Assembly (NCBI RefSeq): GCF_002008345.1
Contig: NZ_MRAE01000007.1
Span: 1-64,000 of the forward strand
Length of the DNA: 64,000 bases
Direction of reading: 5' to 3'
Origin: Clostridium tepidum
Lineage (GTDB): Bacteria > Bacillota > Clostridia > Clostridiales > Clostridiaceae
Shown here: positions 45,200 to 54,837 of the stretch, one piece after another
Position numbering within the stretch: the stretch's first letter is position 1
Layout: every line of letters begins with the position of its first letter
Made by a program: the position numbers and the translations under genes
The notes under the pieces: model-generated
Databases searched by the model: none
Told to the model about the DNA's origin: nothing
Seen by the model: the letters and a program-made list of their open reading frames with translations, nothing else

Positions 45200-46414
45200 T
45201 TATTTTATGGCTTTTTCTTCTCTCATTTTTTCTATTTCTTCTTTACTGTATCCCAATGATGTTAAAATTGCTTCAGTATCTTCACCAAGTTTTGGTGCTG
45301 ATTTATATGGTCTTAATCCAGCTTCAGTAAACTTAACAGGTGAATTAACTAGTATACCAGTATTTCCACTGTCATATGTTGTCTTGAATAAATAGTCATT
45401 TGCCCATGCTTGCTCGTCTTCTAATATATCTTCACAGTATTGTAATTTTTCATATGGTAAGTCAGCTTTATCTAATAAATCTGCCCATTCTTTTAAATCC
45501 TTTTTAATAAATTCTTTTTCTAATATTCCAACAAATGTTTCAACATGTTTTACTACTTCAGATTGTTTATTAAATCTTGAATCTTCTATTAGATCAGGTC
45601 TATTTATTACTTCTTTACAGAATTTAGGGAACCATGCATCATATTTAAGTAATGCTAATTGTATCCATCTATCATCTTTACATTTATAAGTTGTTGCTAA
45701 TGGGTTATTTGGAGTTCTTCTTGATAATGGCATTTTATTTCCATATTGAGCTGTAGTAATCATAAGTCCCATACCAAATATAGCTGTTTGATATAAACTT
45801 ACTGTAACTCTGTCACCTTTTCCAGTTAATGTCTTTTTATGAAGTGCTGCTAAAATACCTGCTGCTAAACTTATACCAGCATAGTGGTCACCAAAACCTG
45901 CATTTGTATTAGCTGGAGATGTTTCTTTTTCCATTAAAGATGTGCTTACAGCTCCTCTTGCAAAATATGCAGTATAGTCAAATCCAGGCTTATCTTTAAG
46001 TGGTCCTTTTTCTCCATATCCTAATATATGTGCATGTATTAATGAAGGATATTTATCCTTTAATTGCTCATAAGATAGTCCACTTCTTTGTAATGCTTTT
46101 TCTCTTACATTTGTAACAAATACGTCTGCATCTTTAAGTAATTTTCCTAATACCTCTTTACCTTTTTCACTTCTAGTATTTACTGCAATACCTCTTTTAT
46201 TTCCATTTTCAAGTTCAAACATAGGATTTTCGTCATCTCTTGCTGGTGAATTATATACTCCACCTACAACTCTTATATTATCTCCTTGAATTGGTTCTAT
46301 TTTAATTACGTCAGCTCCCCAATCAGCTAATAATTTTGCACAACTTGGAGCTGCTACAAAGCTTGATAATTCAACTACTTTTACGCCTTCTAGAGCTAAA
46401 CCTTCTTTTGTCAT
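45200..46414 (-). CDS. hadA: 2-hydroxyisocaproate CoA-transferase HadA (CaiB/BaiF, family III)
   Basis: This 404-aa family III CoA-transferase moves CoA from isocaprenoyl-CoA or isocaproyl-CoA to 2-hydroxyisocaproate. 'LEGVKVVELSSFVAAPSCAKLLADWGADVIKIEP' and 'FDYTAYFARGAVS' are CaiB/BaiF motifs, with the acyl-accepting Asp expected in 'AGFGDHYAGISLAAGILA'. It is nearer to HadA ('ENPMFELENGNKRG') than to FldA by eye. It is the first gene of the module. 'AGGAGG' lies before the ATG. No 2-hydroxyacid dehydrogenase is encoded nearby, so that step must come from elsewhere. Confidence 0.93.
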   Translation of the reverse strand: MTKEGLALEGVKVVELSSFVAAPSCAKLLADWGADVIKIEPIQGDNIRVVGGVYNSPARDDENPMFELENGNKRGIAVNTRSEKGKEVLGKLLKDADVFVTNVREKALQRSGLSYEQLKDKYPSLIHAHILGYGEKGPLKDKPGFDYTAYFARGAVSTSLMEKETSPANTNAGFGDHYAGISLAAGILAALHKKTLTGKGDRVTVSLYQTAIFGMGLMITTAQYGNKMPLSRRTPNNPLATTYKCKDDRWIQLALLKYDAWFPKFCKEVINRPDLIEDSRFNKQSEVVKHVETFVGILEKEFIKKDLKEWADLLDKADLPYEKLQYCEDILEDEQAWANDYLFKTTYDSGNTGILVNSPVKFTEAGLRPYKSAPKLGEDTEAILTSLGYSKEEIEKMREEKAIK

Positions 46415-46484
46415 TTTAACATTCCTCCTTAAATATTAAACTTTACTATATTGAAATGGATAAGCTTGCCTTGCTTTTAGAAGG

Positions 46485-46594
46485 TAAACTTGTACCAAAT
46501 TCATCTAAATAATAAATCTGTACCTAAATTCACTAAATATAAAGCAAATTTTATTAAATAGTTAAAAATAAACTTGTACCAAATTCATTAAAGT
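46485..46594. repeat. three 26-bp direct repeats upstream of hadA
   Basis: Units of consensus TAAACTTGTACCAAATTCAT lie at 46485-46510, 46513-46538 (more divergent) and 46569-46594. The first two are 28 bp apart. Their place 70-180 bp upstream of hadA fits an operator array or a decaying tandem repeat. The rest of 46595-47165 is AT-rich with no supportable gene. Confidence 0.6.
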
Positions 46595-47165
46595 AATTAA
46601 TACTACAACAATTTACCCTGTTTATTAAATAATTTATTTTATCTAACCTTTAAAAATAGTTAAAAATTTAACAAATTTATTCATTGTTTTTCACCATTAA
46701 TATTAAATCAAATTTATTTTATAAGAATTAAAATTAATTTTTTATTAAAAGAGTTCTTTGTTATATCTATTACTATAGCTATAATCGTGTGTATAGTTAT
46801 ATTTTACTTTTTTATAGTATATTTATATTTTTTTATTTTTCTTTGTATCTAATATACTATTATTCAATAATTTTAATATTATGCTTAATTATAATTGTTA
46901 AAAAAAGTACAAATATTTTTAGAAACTTTTTATTTAATCCTTATAGTAATTTATATTTATTTCAAAAACTTTTTAGTACTATTTTTTAAATTTTTATATT
47001 GTTATTTTAAATTTATAGTTATATATTTTTCTTATATAATTTTTATATGATTTTAAAAAAACATTTATTATTTAAATTATCTAAAAATATATTAAACTTC
47101 TCTACAAATAAGAGTTCTCTTCCTCATATTTAGATATATATGTGGTAGCCACATTAAAAATTACA

Positions 47166-47984
47166 TTAAATAAATAATTCAGGTTCTCTTCTATATTTAA
47201 AATTATTTTCTAATTCTTCTTTATGTTTTAGATATCCAACATCATCAAAATATTTTGCTTCTACAGGACATTTTTTAATACAGGATCCACATTTTATACA
47301 AATTCCATTTAGTTTAGTTACATCTTCAAATTGAATAGATCCCATAGGGCAAAGCTTTGCACAAAGCTTGCAATTTATACAATCATTATCTGTTTTGGGT
47401 TTAACTTTTCTTATATCAATAGGCTCTCCATTTTCATCCTTAGGCATATAATACTTTCTATAAGGTGTATTCCCTTTTACAGCTATTTTTTTTATTAATT
47501 TTTTATTTATAATTTTTTCATATATTTCATCACCAAAAGATTTAATTATATCCATATCTTTTTCATCTGGTCTATTTTTTGCAAGGGTCTTAGAAAAAGA
47601 ATGCTCACCTATAAATGCTGCACCTGCAACAACCTTAAAGCCATCTGATTCTAATATGTCTTTTAGTTCTATTAATGCATCATCATAATTTCTATTTCCA
47701 TAAACTACTACTGCTATTGCCAAAGCATCATTACCAATAATAGTTTTTAAATATTTTAAAAGCACATTAGGAACTCTACCTGCATAAACAGGAACTCCTA
47801 CTACAACAATGTCTTCTTTTGAAAAAGCCATAACTTTTTCTCTTACCTTTGGTAATGTAAAATCAATCGTATTTATCTTTTCTTTTGCCTTAAAATCTTC
47901 TGAAAGCTTTTCTGCTATACCACATACTACTTTTTTAGTTGTATCTGTAGCACTAAAGTACATTGTATTTATTCTCTTATTCAT
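47166..47984 (-). CDS. EFR1-type flavodoxin-ferredoxin fusion protein
   Basis: This 272-aa protein has a flavodoxin domain at residues 1-~165 ('MYFSATDTTKKVV' phosphate loop, 'VVVGVPVYAGRVPNVLLKYL') followed by a 2x[4Fe-4S] ferredoxin domain ('CINCKLCAKLCPMG' and 'CIKCGSCIKKCPVEA'). EFR1 proteins pass single electrons between ferredoxin-like partners, and the flavodoxin part probably binds FMN. It lies between the had module and the dehydratase-like pair, both of which need low-potential electrons for their ATP-dependent activators. A donor role is plausible but unproven. Confidence 0.9.
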   Translation of the reverse strand: MNKRINTMYFSATDTTKKVVCGIAEKLSEDFKAKEKINTIDFTLPKVREKVMAFSKEDIVVVGVPVYAGRVPNVLLKYLKTIIGNDALAIAVVVYGNRNYDDALIELKDILESDGFKVVAGAAFIGEHSFSKTLAKNRPDEKDMDIIKSFGDEIYEKIINKKLIKKIAVKGNTPYRKYYMPKDENGEPIDIRKVKPKTDNDCINCKLCAKLCPMGSIQFEDVTKLNGICIKCGSCIKKCPVEAKYFDDVGYLKHKEELENNFKYRREPELFI

Positions 47985-48106
47985 CAGTTTTTATCCCTCC
48001 CAAAATTGCATCAAAACACTTAAAACCGTTTAAAATTACTTTTAATATACCATCAAATTAGTTAAAATCACTATTAACTATGTAAATATTGTATTAAAGT
48101 AATTAA

Positions 48107-48212
48107 ATTTATTCTATATAACTCTAAATACATATTAAGCTAATTAAAAATTATTTTGTATCATTGTAAAATTATTCTATATAACTTTAAATATGTATCA
48201 AGGTATAAAAAA
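48107..48212. repeat. degenerate AT-rich repeats in the 47985-48647 gap
   Basis: TTATTCTATATAACTCTAAATA (about 48109-48132) and its near copy about 62 bp later (TTATTCTATATAACTTTAAATA) lie in a 660-bp gap. Further diverged pieces (TATTCTGTAGCATTC) follow. No gene is visible in the gap. Confidence 0.55.
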
Positions 48213-48647
48213 ACTATTCTGTAGCATTCTATATAGTAACCTAATTAAAACTAATCTAGTTTACTCTAAATGTATATCACTCTAAATTAAATCTACTTTG
48301 AATTATTTTAAATATTGTGAAAATACTCTAGATTATTTAAAACTATAAAAAATACTAAAATATACAGGCATTACATATGAGCTTAAATAAAACTTTATGT
48401 CTTTTATTTAATACTATTAATTAATTATAGGATATATTACTAAAATTTAAAAAGAATATATTCCTAACAGATTTAATTTTAAGGATTAAATATCTTTAAA
48501 ATGGAACCTGCAAATAAAAATTGAATATATCTTCACAACACTTATCTCAAAATTTTGTTACAAATATCGTTTACATATTATGTATTTTATGTCATATTAT
48601 ATATTGTAACTATTTAAATATATTTGCTAATAAGGATAGGTGAATAC

Positions 48648-49916
48648 ATGGATTTAATTAAATACTATGGATCAAAGATAAAAAATAATATAGATAATCC
48701 ATCACGTACTCGTACTCTTTTAAAAACAGGATATAATCTTAATTATAAATTTATGGACAAGTTTCCTAACCGTAAGCTTCCTTCATCCTTACAGTATCTT
48801 GAAAAAATATGTATGAAATTTATATTAGAACCTCTTAAATATCCAAAACAAACTGCAATGGTAAATTTATTTGCTCCTTGTGAGTTTTTGCATGCTTTAA
48901 ATATTTATCCTATGTTTGTTGAAGGAACTGCTTCTTATTTATCTGGTACAAAATGTGAAGATGCCTTTATAGATTATGCAGAAAAGATGAATATTCCAGA
49001 AACTCTTTGTAGTTATCATAAAACTTTTATAGGAGCCATTGAATCAAATGTTATACCAAAACCTCGATTCTCAGTTACAACTACCATGGCCTGTGATGCC
49101 AATATAAATACTTTTAGGCATATTTCAAATTGTTATGACATTGAACTATATATTATAGATATTCCTTATGAATATTCAAAAGATGGAGAAGAATATGTAG
49201 TCTCTCAATTACATGAAATGGTAGAAATGATTCAAGATATAATGAAAGTTAAATTAAATGAAGATAATTTAAAAAGAGTACTTCATATTGAAAATCTTTC
49301 AAGAAAATATCAGTTAAAATATATGAAAGAACTTTCTATTAGATATTTTCCTAATACATTGACCTTTGAAATGTATAAACTTTTTACTTCTCACGTAGCT
49401 ATGGGAAGATTAGAGACTTTAAAATTTTATAAAAAAATTTATGAAGATATACTTACATATAGCAAATGTAAATGCAAAAAATTTTTATGGGTTCATTTAC
49501 TACCCTTTTATCAAGAAACTCTAAAAAAATATTTTAACAATAATAAAGAAATGCAATTGTTAGCCTCCGATTTATCTTTTGATTATTTAGCGGAACTTGA
49601 CATAAAAAATCCTTACAATTCAATAGCAAAAAAGCTCATACTAAATCATTTTAATGGACCTCAGTTAAGGAGGGCTGAAAGTATATTAAATGTAGCAAAA
49701 ATTCTTAATGCAGATGCGGTAATAAATTTTTGCCACTGGGGTTGTAAACAATCCAACGGAGGAGCAATACTACTTAAAAAAGTTATGGAAAAAAATAATA
49801 TTCCTTATCTATCTATAGATGGAGATGGGGTTGATAGGCGAAATTCTCATGATGGTCAACTTCGCACTAGATTAGAGGCATTTTTTGAAATTTTGAAAAA
49901 TAATGAACAAACATAA
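48648..49916 (+). CDS. HgdB/BzdNO-like dehydratase-family protein, possible double-cubane-cluster protein
   Basis: I start at ATG 48648 (422 aa) with 'AGGATAGGTG' upstream. The protein belongs to the 2-hydroxyacyl-CoA dehydratase D-component fold: 'MVNLFAPCEFLHALNIYPMFVEGTASYLSG', 'ETLCSYHKTFIGAIESNVIPKP', 'TTMACDANINTFRHI', 'VINFCHWGCKQSNGGAILLKK', ending 'DGQLRTRLEAFFEIL'. Its Cys pattern differs from HadB/HadC and resembles the family branch that includes double-cubane [8Fe-9S] proteins. No CoA-transferase or acyl-CoA dehydrogenase is attached. With the fused activator gene 265 bp downstream it probably forms an ATP-dependent, very low-potential reductase of unknown substrate. Confidence 0.8.
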   Translation: MDLIKYYGSKIKNNIDNPSRTRTLLKTGYNLNYKFMDKFPNRKLPSSLQYLEKICMKFILEPLKYPKQTAMVNLFAPCEFLHALNIYPMFVEGTASYLSGTKCEDAFIDYAEKMNIPETLCSYHKTFIGAIESNVIPKPRFSVTTTMACDANINTFRHISNCYDIELYIIDIPYEYSKDGEEYVVSQLHEMVEMIQDIMKVKLNEDNLKRVLHIENLSRKYQLKYMKELSIRYFPNTLTFEMYKLFTSHVAMGRLETLKFYKKIYEDILTYSKCKCKKFLWVHLLPFYQETLKKYFNNNKEMQLLASDLSFDYLAELDIKNPYNSIAKKLILNHFNGPQLRRAESILNVAKILNADAVINFCHWGCKQSNGGAILLKKVMEKNNIPYLSIDGDGVDRRNSHDGQLRTRLEAFFEILKNNEQT

Positions 49917-50181
49917 TATTAAATATAAGAAGTTATGGATTTACTTTTAAAAATATTAATAAAAGCAAATTAGTTAAGAAATTAGAAAAATATTACGTAG
50001 ATTGCAACGTAAAATATAAATTAAATAAAGAAAGGAGGAAGTTCGTCAAAACTAACAACATTATAAAACTTGAAAAACAAATTATATATAAACTAAAGTA
50101 GTTTAGGCAAAATGAAATGTGCTAAACAAAACTTAAGTAAGCTTAAAGAGTTTTATAAGGTTTTGGCAACGTTATTTAAAT

Positions 50182-51867
50182 ATGTTTGCATATACTTGTA
50201 AGTATACTCCTATTTCCATACTTGAAGCTTTTGATGAAGTTCCCGTAAAAATAAATTCTACAGCATATTCTTTTGATAAATCTGATGCACTTATGCACCC
50301 AAATATGTGTACATATTGCAAAGCATTACTTGAAAATCTTATGAATTGTAATAGTAATCAATTAATACTTATGAATTGTTGCGATAGTATGAGAAGATTA
50401 TATGATGTTTTAAAATATCAATCAAATATCAAATATTTATATATGATAGATTTACCTCACAAAAATAATTGTTGCTCTCGTATCTTACTTAAAGAATCCT
50501 TTATAAAATTTATAGACAACTATGAAAAGTTTAGTAATAAAAAATTTAACATAGAAAAGTTCAAATTATCTATAGAAAAGCATATTACTCACAGCAACAA
50601 TTTAAATAATAATTATAATAATAGTATTGCTCTTTTAGGTGGGAGATGTGATGAACCTTTTGTAAATATAATAGAAAACTATATCGGATCTTCAGTATTA
50701 AATCTTACATGCACAGGGGAAAATTTTATATTTGACAAACTACCAAATTTATCTTCTGTAGATGAACTAATTTTATGGTATGCTGAGGCTATTTTATCTC
50801 AGATTCCTTGCATGAGAATGTCTGATATTTCCTGTAGAAAAAAACTTATTCTTTCTAATGATATATTAGGAATTATTTATAATACAGTAAAATTCTGTGA
50901 TTATTACTCTTTTGAATATGCATCAATTAAAAATAAAATTAATATTCCTATATTAAAGCTTGAAACTGATTATACTAATCAAAGTAGAGGGCAACTAAAA
51001 ACTAGAGTAGAGGCTTTTATTGAAAAATTAAAAAAACAAAGAAAACCAATCGATAAAACTCCATATAATCCAAAAAATAATTACTATGTTGCAGGTATTG
51101 ATATCGGCTCAACTTCTACTAATGTAGTTATATTAGATAAAGATAAAAATATTATAAGTTACTCCATAGTAAGTACTGGTGCTAAAAGTATTCATGGTGC
51201 AAAAACAGCACTAGATGATGCATTAAAAAAAGCTCATATTTCAAAGGATAATATTAAATATATTGTTTCCACTGGTTATGGAAGAATAAATATTCCTTTT
51301 GCTAATGAAAATATTACTGAAATAACCTGCCATGGCATTGCAGCTCATTATTTAAATCCTAATGTAAGAACAGTTATAGATATAGGTGGTCAAGACAGTA
51401 AAGTAATAAAATTAGATGATAAGGGTAACATAAAAGACTTTGCTATGAATGATAAATGCGCTGCTGGTACTGGCCGTTTTTTAGACATGATGGCTAGAAC
51501 ACTACAAATAAATATTGATGAAATGAGTAAAGAAGGCCTTCACTGGAATGAAAATCTTAAAATAACAAATATGTGCACTGTATTTGCAGAATCAGAGGTT
51601 ATATCACTTATAGCTGAAAACAAAGAAAAGTGTGATATAATTCATGGACTTAATGATTCAATAGCATCAAAAATACTCTCCTTGTTAAATAGAGTAGGTA
51701 ACGGGGGAGATTATATGATGACTGGAGGTGTAGCAAAAAATCTAGGAGTAGTAAAAGCCCTAGAAACAAAACTTAATAGCAAAATATTTATATGCGAAGA
51801 ACCTCAAATATGTGGCGCTTTAGGAGCAGCTTTAATAGCTCTAAAAAATATAACTAAACTTTATTAA
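50182..51867 (+). CDS. HgdB-like subunit fused to its ASKHA activator (561 aa)
   Basis: Residues 1-~280 are a second, Cys-rich HgdB-type domain ('AYTCKYTPISILEAFDEVP', 'HPNMCTYCKALLENLM', 'LMNCCDSMRRLYDVLK', 'LLGGRCDEPF', ending 'RGQLKTRVEAFIEKL'). Residues ~300-561 are a complete activator ATPase: 'GIDIGSTSTNVVILD', 'VIDIGGQDSKVIKLDD', Cys426 in '[11 protein letters not shown]', Cys465 in '[11 protein letters not shown]', and 'TGGVAKNLGVV'. Dehydratases and activators are normally separate proteins; here donor and acceptor halves are linked. The start lacks a good ribosome site, though an unused AGGAGG lies at 50034-50039, so the true N-terminus or translation mode is uncertain. Confidence 0.82.
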   Translation: MFAYTCKYTPISILEAFDEVPVKINSTAYSFDKSDALMHPNMCTYCKALLENLMNCNSNQLILMNCCDSMRRLYDVLKYQSNIKYLYMIDLPHKNNCCSRILLKESFIKFIDNYEKFSNKKFNIEKFKLSIEKHITHSNNLNNNYNNSIALLGGRCDEPFVNIIENYIGSSVLNLTCTGENFIFDKLPNLSSVDELILWYAEAILSQIPCMRMSDISCRKKLILSNDILGIIYNTVKFCDYYSFEYASIKNKINIPILKLETDYTNQSRGQLKTRVEAFIEKLKKQRKPIDKTPYNPKNNYYVAGIDIGSTSTNVVILDKDKNIISYSIVSTGAKSIHGAKTALDDALKKAHISKDNIKYIVSTGYGRINIPFANENITEITCHGIAAHYLNPNVRTVIDIGGQDSKVIKLDDKGNIKDFAMNDKCAAGTGRFLDMMARTLQINIDEMSKEGLHWNENLKITNMCTVFAESEVISLIAENKEKCDIIHGLNDSIASKILSLLNRVGNGGDYMMTGGVAKNLGVVKALETKLNSKIFICEEPQICGALGAALIALKNITKLY

Positions 51868-51925
51868 AACTAAAATTAGCAATTTAATCATATGTATATT
51901 TGTTTATTACATTCATTTTTTATCT

Positions 51926-52031
51926 AATGATTATCCGCTCCAATACTTCCATCACACTTTGTAAAAGAATTTGCTCCAAATAGATGATTTTCTGCTCTTT
52001 CTTTTCAAAGTAGGAGTAAAGAGCGGATAGG
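51926..52031. repeat. dispersed hairpin repeat copy
   Basis: TATCCGCTC (51932-51940) pairs with GAGCGGATA (52021-52029), and ACTtCC with GGAGT inside. The left arm is nearly identical to 9051-9070 (TTATCCGCTCTAACACTCCC). It lies between convergent genes, so it may act as a terminator for the chemoreceptor gene, which ends 17 bp away. Confidence 0.7.
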
Positions 52032-52047
52032 TGCTTAATAAATATTT

Positions 52048-53199
52048 TTATAGCTTTTGTGCAATTCTATTTAATTCTTCACTCATAGAAGTTATTTCTT
52101 CTATACCTGCAGTAATTTGCTGCGAAGCTGCTGCTTGCTCTTGACTTGAAATTAATGAATTTTGGCTTTTTTTACCTACATCTTCTACTTTTGCTTTAAT
52201 ATTATCTGTTAATTCCTTAATCTTTGGTACTGTACTTTTTGATTGCTCTGACAATCTTCTTATTTCTTTTGCAACTACTCCAAAACCTTTACCTACTTCT
52301 CCTGCTCTAGCAGCTTCAATAGCTGCATTTAATCCAAGCATCTTTGTTTCATCAGCTATTTCCTTTATAAAAGAAGATATTTCATTTATTTCTTCTGATA
52401 CAGTTATTATTTTATTTATCTCTTGATTTAAATCTTGCTCATTAGTATGTATTTGAGATGCAGATGCTGCCAACTGTTCAATAGTAGAAGATATCTCTGA
52501 AAGATTATCTTCAAGATTACTAGACATAGTTCTTAGTTTATTTGCAACTTCCTGTGGCATAATTATACAGAAAGTTCCTATAACTTTTTTTGTATCTTCA
52601 TCATCAAACAATGGATATCCTGATAAAATTACAGGCACTCCATATTCTAAAGTTTTCACTTGTTCTAACTGTGGTTTTCCTGTTTTTATTACTTTACTTG
52701 CTATATTATCCTTTTTAATTTCATCTCCAGATTTTATAGATGCAACATCAAATTTTTCTGAAGATTGTACATTTACAATTTTATTTAAATCTGTTGTAAA
52801 TAAAAATGCTCCTTCAGGAAACATTTCTCTTAACATTGGCGCAAAACTTCCAAAAGACTTACCAATAGGGTGTATTTTAGGCACTGCCATAGCGAAAGCT
52901 CCAACTACATTATCTTCTTCGTCTACAATTGGAATTGATGTAATAGTCAATCTTGTTCCATAAACAGAACGATCAATGTTTTGAGATATAACCTTCCTTT
53001 GGCGCATTGCAATAAAAGTAGTACTGTCACTAGCTAGTTTATTTCCTACGCTAAGTAATTTAATGTTAAGTGAATCAGAAGATTTTACCCATACTATAGT
53101 ATCTCCTTCAATTATTCCAAATATAACCCCTCCTGGAATTGTATTTACCTGTACTTGTGCTAATACCTTTAAACTTTCTAACTCATTTACTGAAATCAT
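52048..53199 (-). CDS. soluble methyl-accepting chemotaxis protein
   Basis: This 383-aa chemoreceptor has no signal peptide or membrane segment. Residues 1-~215 form two tandem PAS/Cache-like sensory units ('[24 protein letters not shown]' and '[22 protein letters not shown]'). Residues ~220-383 are a short MCP signalling coiled coil with the conserved hairpin tip '[44 protein letters not shown]'-type sequence (tip core '[12 protein letters not shown]'). It therefore senses a cytoplasmic signal, perhaps redox or metabolic. The methylation region is shorter than in transmembrane MCPs. It is monocistronic. Confidence 0.92.
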   Translation of the reverse strand: MISVNELESLKVLAQVQVNTIPGGVIFGIIEGDTIVWVKSSDSLNIKLLSVGNKLASDSTTFIAMRQRKVISQNIDRSVYGTRLTITSIPIVDEEDNVVGAFAMAVPKIHPIGKSFGSFAPMLREMFPEGAFLFTTDLNKIVNVQSSEKFDVASIKSGDEIKKDNIASKVIKTGKPQLEQVKTLEYGVPVILSGYPLFDDEDTKKVIGTFCIIMPQEVANKLRTMSSNLEDNLSEISSTIEQLAASASQIHTNEQDLNQEINKIITVSEEINEISSFIKEIADETKMLGLNAAIEAARAGEVGKGFGVVAKEIRRLSEQSKSTVPKIKELTDNIKAKVEDVGKKSQNSLISSQEQAAASQQITAGIEEITSMSEELNRIAQKL

Positions 53200-53469
53200 A
53201 ATATGTCCTCCCTGTATAAAGAATGTTCATCATAAACACATAAAATATTAAAACACTAATTTTTATATTATATATACTTTAATAATAAAAATATCTTCCC
53301 AATATTATTTATAAATAATCACCTCTTTTTTTATATATTTTACATAATTCTACATAGCGTTTCTTATTTCCTTCTAATTTTATGGTTATAACCTTATACT
53401 TTATAGGGATTAATACGGACAAATTATAGCTTTTATTTACTTTTTTTCACAAAACAAATCATATACTTA

Positions 53470-54419
53470 TCATTTTCTAAGTGTATACTTTAATTTTTGT
53501 GTTTGAGAGATATGTATATCCTCCTTGGGAATTCCTAATCCTGTATCTTCAACTGTAATAACAATTTTATTTTTATTTATATGTGAGCCAATAATTATTT
53601 TTCCTTGCTCAGGCGTAAACTTTAAACTATTATCTACAAATATTCGCAAGGCTTGTTTTAACAATTTATAATCTGCAAAAACTAAAATATTATCATTGCT
53701 TTCATTAATAATATCATGACTTAAATCTATTAACCTGGTTTCTCGTACAACCTCATCCAATAATTTATTTATATAAAATTCTTCTTTATGAATCTTCTGA
53801 GTTTTTTTATCAGCTCTTGCTAAAAATAATAATTTTTCAACTAAATTCTTCATATTTTCTGCTTCATCTTTAATAGCAGTAACAGCTTCTTCTAAAACTT
53901 GTCTATCATCTTTTCCCCATCTATAAAGCATATTTGCATATCCTTGATTATAATAATAATTAAAATAAAAATATTCATTACTCCTAAAATAATAAAATAT
54001 AACAAAAAATATTCATTTTCCTTTTTCAAATCACTTATAACTTGTATATAATATATTTTATCTTTTAATTCAAAACTTTTATTTAAAATTAATTTTTCTA
54101 AATTATCATTTCCTATTATAAGGTATGTATTATTTGATATTATTTCTGAATACATATTTAAGTTATTTTTATCCTCTTTTATTAAAAAGCTCCTAAAAGC
54201 AAATAAAGCTGCATATGTAAATAAAAATAACAATATTGATATTATAAGTGTATACATAAAATTCAATTTAAAAGTAATAGAAAATCTTAACCTTATTTTA
54301 AACGTATCTAATAAAGTTTTAATAATTCTTGGGATTGCTACTATTACCTTCTTTGTAATTATATAGGTATATTTAAAAACATCTTTAATAAACTTTAAAC
54401 AGCTTAGTATTTTATTCAT
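53470..54419 (-). pseudogene. sensor histidine kinase gene with internal and 3' deletions
   Basis: The first ORF (54419-53892) keeps the N-terminal membrane region and extracellular loop ('FMYTLIISILLFLFTYAALFAF', second TM 'FLLYFIILGVMNIFILIIIII'). It then jumps near 53945 to sequence normally after the phospho-His helix ('GYANMLYRWGKDDRQVLEEAVTAIKDEAENM'), in another frame. The HAMP domain and the H-box are therefore missing. The second ORF (53931-53470) has the N box ('LRIFVDNSLKFTP') and G1 box ('VEDTGLGIPKEDI') but ends with a foreign tail, losing F and G2 boxes. It cannot be a functional kinase. Confidence 0.85.
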
Positions 54420-54837
54420 CTTTTAAAAGATATCCCACGCATCTAATTGTATATATAAATCTTTCATTATACTTATTATCAATTTTTGTTCTCAAATATC
54501 TTACATAAACATCTACCATATTAATATCTCCTAAATAATCAAATCCCCATACCTTATTTAATATTTTATCTCTAGTTAAAGCAATATTTTTATTTTCCAT
54601 AAAAAATCTTAATAAATCAAACTCAGTTTTTGTAAGATCTATAACTTCTTTGTTATAGTGTACAATATGTTTGTCTAAATCTAATTTTAATCCTTTTATA
54701 CAAATAGTATTAGAATGTTTTATACTTACTCTTTTTCTTTTAAGTGCTACTCTTATTCTAGCTAAAAGTTCTTCTATAGCAAAAGGTTTGGTAATATAAT
54801 CATCTGCTCCAGTATCTAATCCCATTACATAATACAG
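54412..54837 (-). pseudogene. OmpR-type response regulator lacking most of its receiver domain
   Basis: The remaining ~142 codons begin inside the receiver alpha-4/beta-5 region ('VMGLDTGADDYITKPFAIEELLARIR', conserved Lys in 'TKPF') and include a full winged-helix DNA-binding domain ('LTKTEFDLLRFFMENKNIALTRDKILNKVWGFDYLGD', 'VYVRYLRTKID', 'TIRCVGYLL'). The N-terminal ~85 residues with the phospho-acceptor Asp are gone, replaced by DUF4342 sequence through a deletion near 54838. It overlaps the kinase start by eight bases, the original operon order. Confidence 0.85.

Noticed and set aside
36665-46414. Calling the cluster fldAIBC (phenyllactate type)
   Set aside because: HadA, HadB and HadC text is much nearer to the C. 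difficile isocaproate enzymes than to FldA/FldB/FldC.
46789-46989. 66-codon plus-strand frame upstream of hadA
   Set aside because: Low-complexity Tyr/Phe/Ile coding caused by base composition; no ribosome site.
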